A stretch of 14,409 nucleotides of DNA from UM-FILTER-38-24 sp041663205 (GTDB lineage: Bacteria > Patescibacteriota > Gracilibacteria > UBA1369 > LOWO2-01-FULL-3): assembly GCA_041663205.1 (NCBI GenBank), contig JBAZQZ010000019.1, positions 1 through 14,409 of the forward strand, written 5' to 3'. A program made the position numbers and the translations under genes. Under the pieces are notes generated by a model. The model was not told where the DNA came from. It did no database searches and saw nothing but the letters and a program-made list of their open reading frames with translations. Positions 13,604 through 14,409 of this stretch are shown here, piece after piece. Numbering within the stretch: position 1 is the first letter of the stretch; each line of letters opens with the position of its first letter.

Positions 13604-14409
13604 TTCTCATTATAGGGCTTGGCATATTAGGTTTTTTGGGTTTTCTTGCGTACACGAAAATCACTGCGCCGAAAGAAAAAACCGACGACAAAATGCTTTT
13701 CGAGTACATGGATTCTTTGCGAAAAGAAATCCGCGATGTTGGCAATCAAAGCAGAAAAGAAACGCAAGAAAGACTCGATAATATAAACGAAAGAATCGCA
13801 AAAGGCCTCGAACATTCCTCGGTGACCCTCCAGAAACAATTTTCCGAAAGCGCGAATTTGATAAAAAATGTGACGGAAAAATTAACAAAACTGGACGAAA
13901 CGAATAAACAAGTCTTGGGATTTTCCGAACAGATGCAAAGCCTGGAAAATATTTTGAAAAATCCGAAACAAAGAGGGATTTTGGGCGAATATTTTTTGGA
14001 AACACTTCTCGGGCAGGTTTTTCAGCCGAATCAATACGAGCTTCAATATAAATTTTCAAACGGCGAGATTGTCGATGCGGCGATTTTCATGAAAGAAAAA
14101 ATAATCCCGATCGACGCGAAATTTTCGCTTGAGAAATACAACAAAATAATGGAAGAAAAAGACGAAAAGAGAAGAGAACAATTCGAAAAAGAATTCAAGA
14201 TCGACGTGAAAAACCGCATAGACGAAACGGCAAAATACATTCGCCCGAAAGAAAACACGATGGATTTTGCTTTCATGTTTATTCCGGCGGAAGGGATTTA
14301 CTATAATTTGCTGATCTACAAGGTCGGGACGCTCGATATAAACGCAAACGACCTCATCGAATATGCGTTCAAAAAGCACGTGATTATCGTTTCCCCGATA
14401 TCATTTTTT
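13591..14409 (+). CDS. rmuC: RmuC-family DNA recombination protein (partial, 3' end missing)
   Basis: The frame is open from an ATG at 13591 to the right edge, giving 273 residues without the C-terminus. Residues 3-21 form an N-terminal membrane helix. A coiled coil (about 30-120) and the conserved RmuC domain follow: NPKQRGILGEYFLETLL (124-140), an acidic GEIVDAAIF strand (158-166) and IIPIDAKFSLEKY (171-183). That order (E133, D162, D175-x-K177) resembles a PD-(D/E)xK nuclease core, as proposed for the family. The later IRPKENTMDFAFMFIPAEG and KKHVIIVSP segments are RmuC hallmarks. RmuC limits recombination between short inverted repeats in E. coli. The membrane anchor plus coiled coil is the usual layout. 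The gene is divergent from infB with only 45 bases between starts. Confidence 0.93.
   Translation, partial: MEVAILIIGLGILGFLGFLAYTKITAPKEKTDDKMLFEYMDSLRKEIRDVGNQSRKETQERLDNINERIAKGLEHSSVTLQKQFSESANLIKNVTEKLTKLDETNKQVLGFSEQMQSLENILKNPKQRGILGEYFLETLLGQVFQPNQYELQYKFSNGEIVDAAIFMKEKIIPIDAKFSLEKYNKIMEEKDEKRREQFEKEFKIDVKNRIDETAKYIRPKENTMDFAFMFIPAEGIYYNLLIYKVGTLDINANDLIEYAFKKHVIIVSPISFF

Noticed and set aside
13661..14379. Several minus-strand open frames opposite rmuC.
   Set aside because: They are shadow frames of a clear RmuC coding region and show Phe/Ser-rich, low-complexity translations.

Overview
The window is bacterial, moderately AT-rich by eye, and densely coded: no gap between genes exceeds about 120 bases. 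Standard bacterial decoding fits, and the one TGA stop (rnhB) sits in an ATGA overlap with the next start. Several traits suggest a Candidate Phyla Radiation/Patescibacteria genome, perhaps a Peregrinibacteria-like lineage. These are a 431-residue prolyl-tRNA synthetase without room for the usual editing insert, a winged-helix protein fused to a degraded nucleotidyltransferase-like domain, very short 5' leaders, and no clear Shine-Dalgarno sequence before any gene. The taxonomic call is inference from gene types, not a database match.

Layout: (i) 1-1691, minus strand, the N-terminal 563 codons of a large unrecognised coiled-coil protein running off the left edge. (ii) 1798-6315, plus strand: trigger factor (tig), a small two-helix LapA-like membrane protein, a winged-helix/NTase-like regulator, ribosomal protein L19 (rplS), a long RNA-type inverted repeat, RNase HII (rnhB) and a CsaB-type polysaccharide pyruvyl transferase. 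(iii) 6269-9312, minus strand: proS, rmlD, rmlA. (iv) 9415-9942, plus strand: an orphan hypothetical gene. (v) 9948-13545, minus strand: infB, an FdtA/QdtA-type cupin, rmlB. (vi) 13591-14409, plus strand: the 5' part of rmuC.

Two themes are interleaved. One is the translation and protein-quality core (tig, rplS, proS, infB) with nucleic-acid maintenance (rnhB, rmuC). The other is cell-surface polysaccharide synthesis. RmlA, RmlB and RmlD are three of the four dTDP-L-rhamnose enzymes. The fourth, RmlC, is not in the window; a cupin of the FdtA ketoisomerase family sits beside rmlB. The pyruvyl transferase could decorate a surface glycan, as CsaB does for S-layer attachment. The sugar genes appear to be carried on transcripts led by translation genes (infB-fdtA-rmlB and proS-rmlD, with rmlA having its own promoter).

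The most notable non-coding features are three divergent intergenic regions in which opposing promoters share -35 or -10 bases, and a 31-position inverted repeat (27 Watson-Crick pairs, three G.U, one mismatch) between rplS and the start codon of rnhB. I did not find a CRISPR array, tRNA, rRNA, transposase, toxin-antitoxin pair or clear defence system. No confident intrinsic terminator was seen, even at the two convergent gene junctions.
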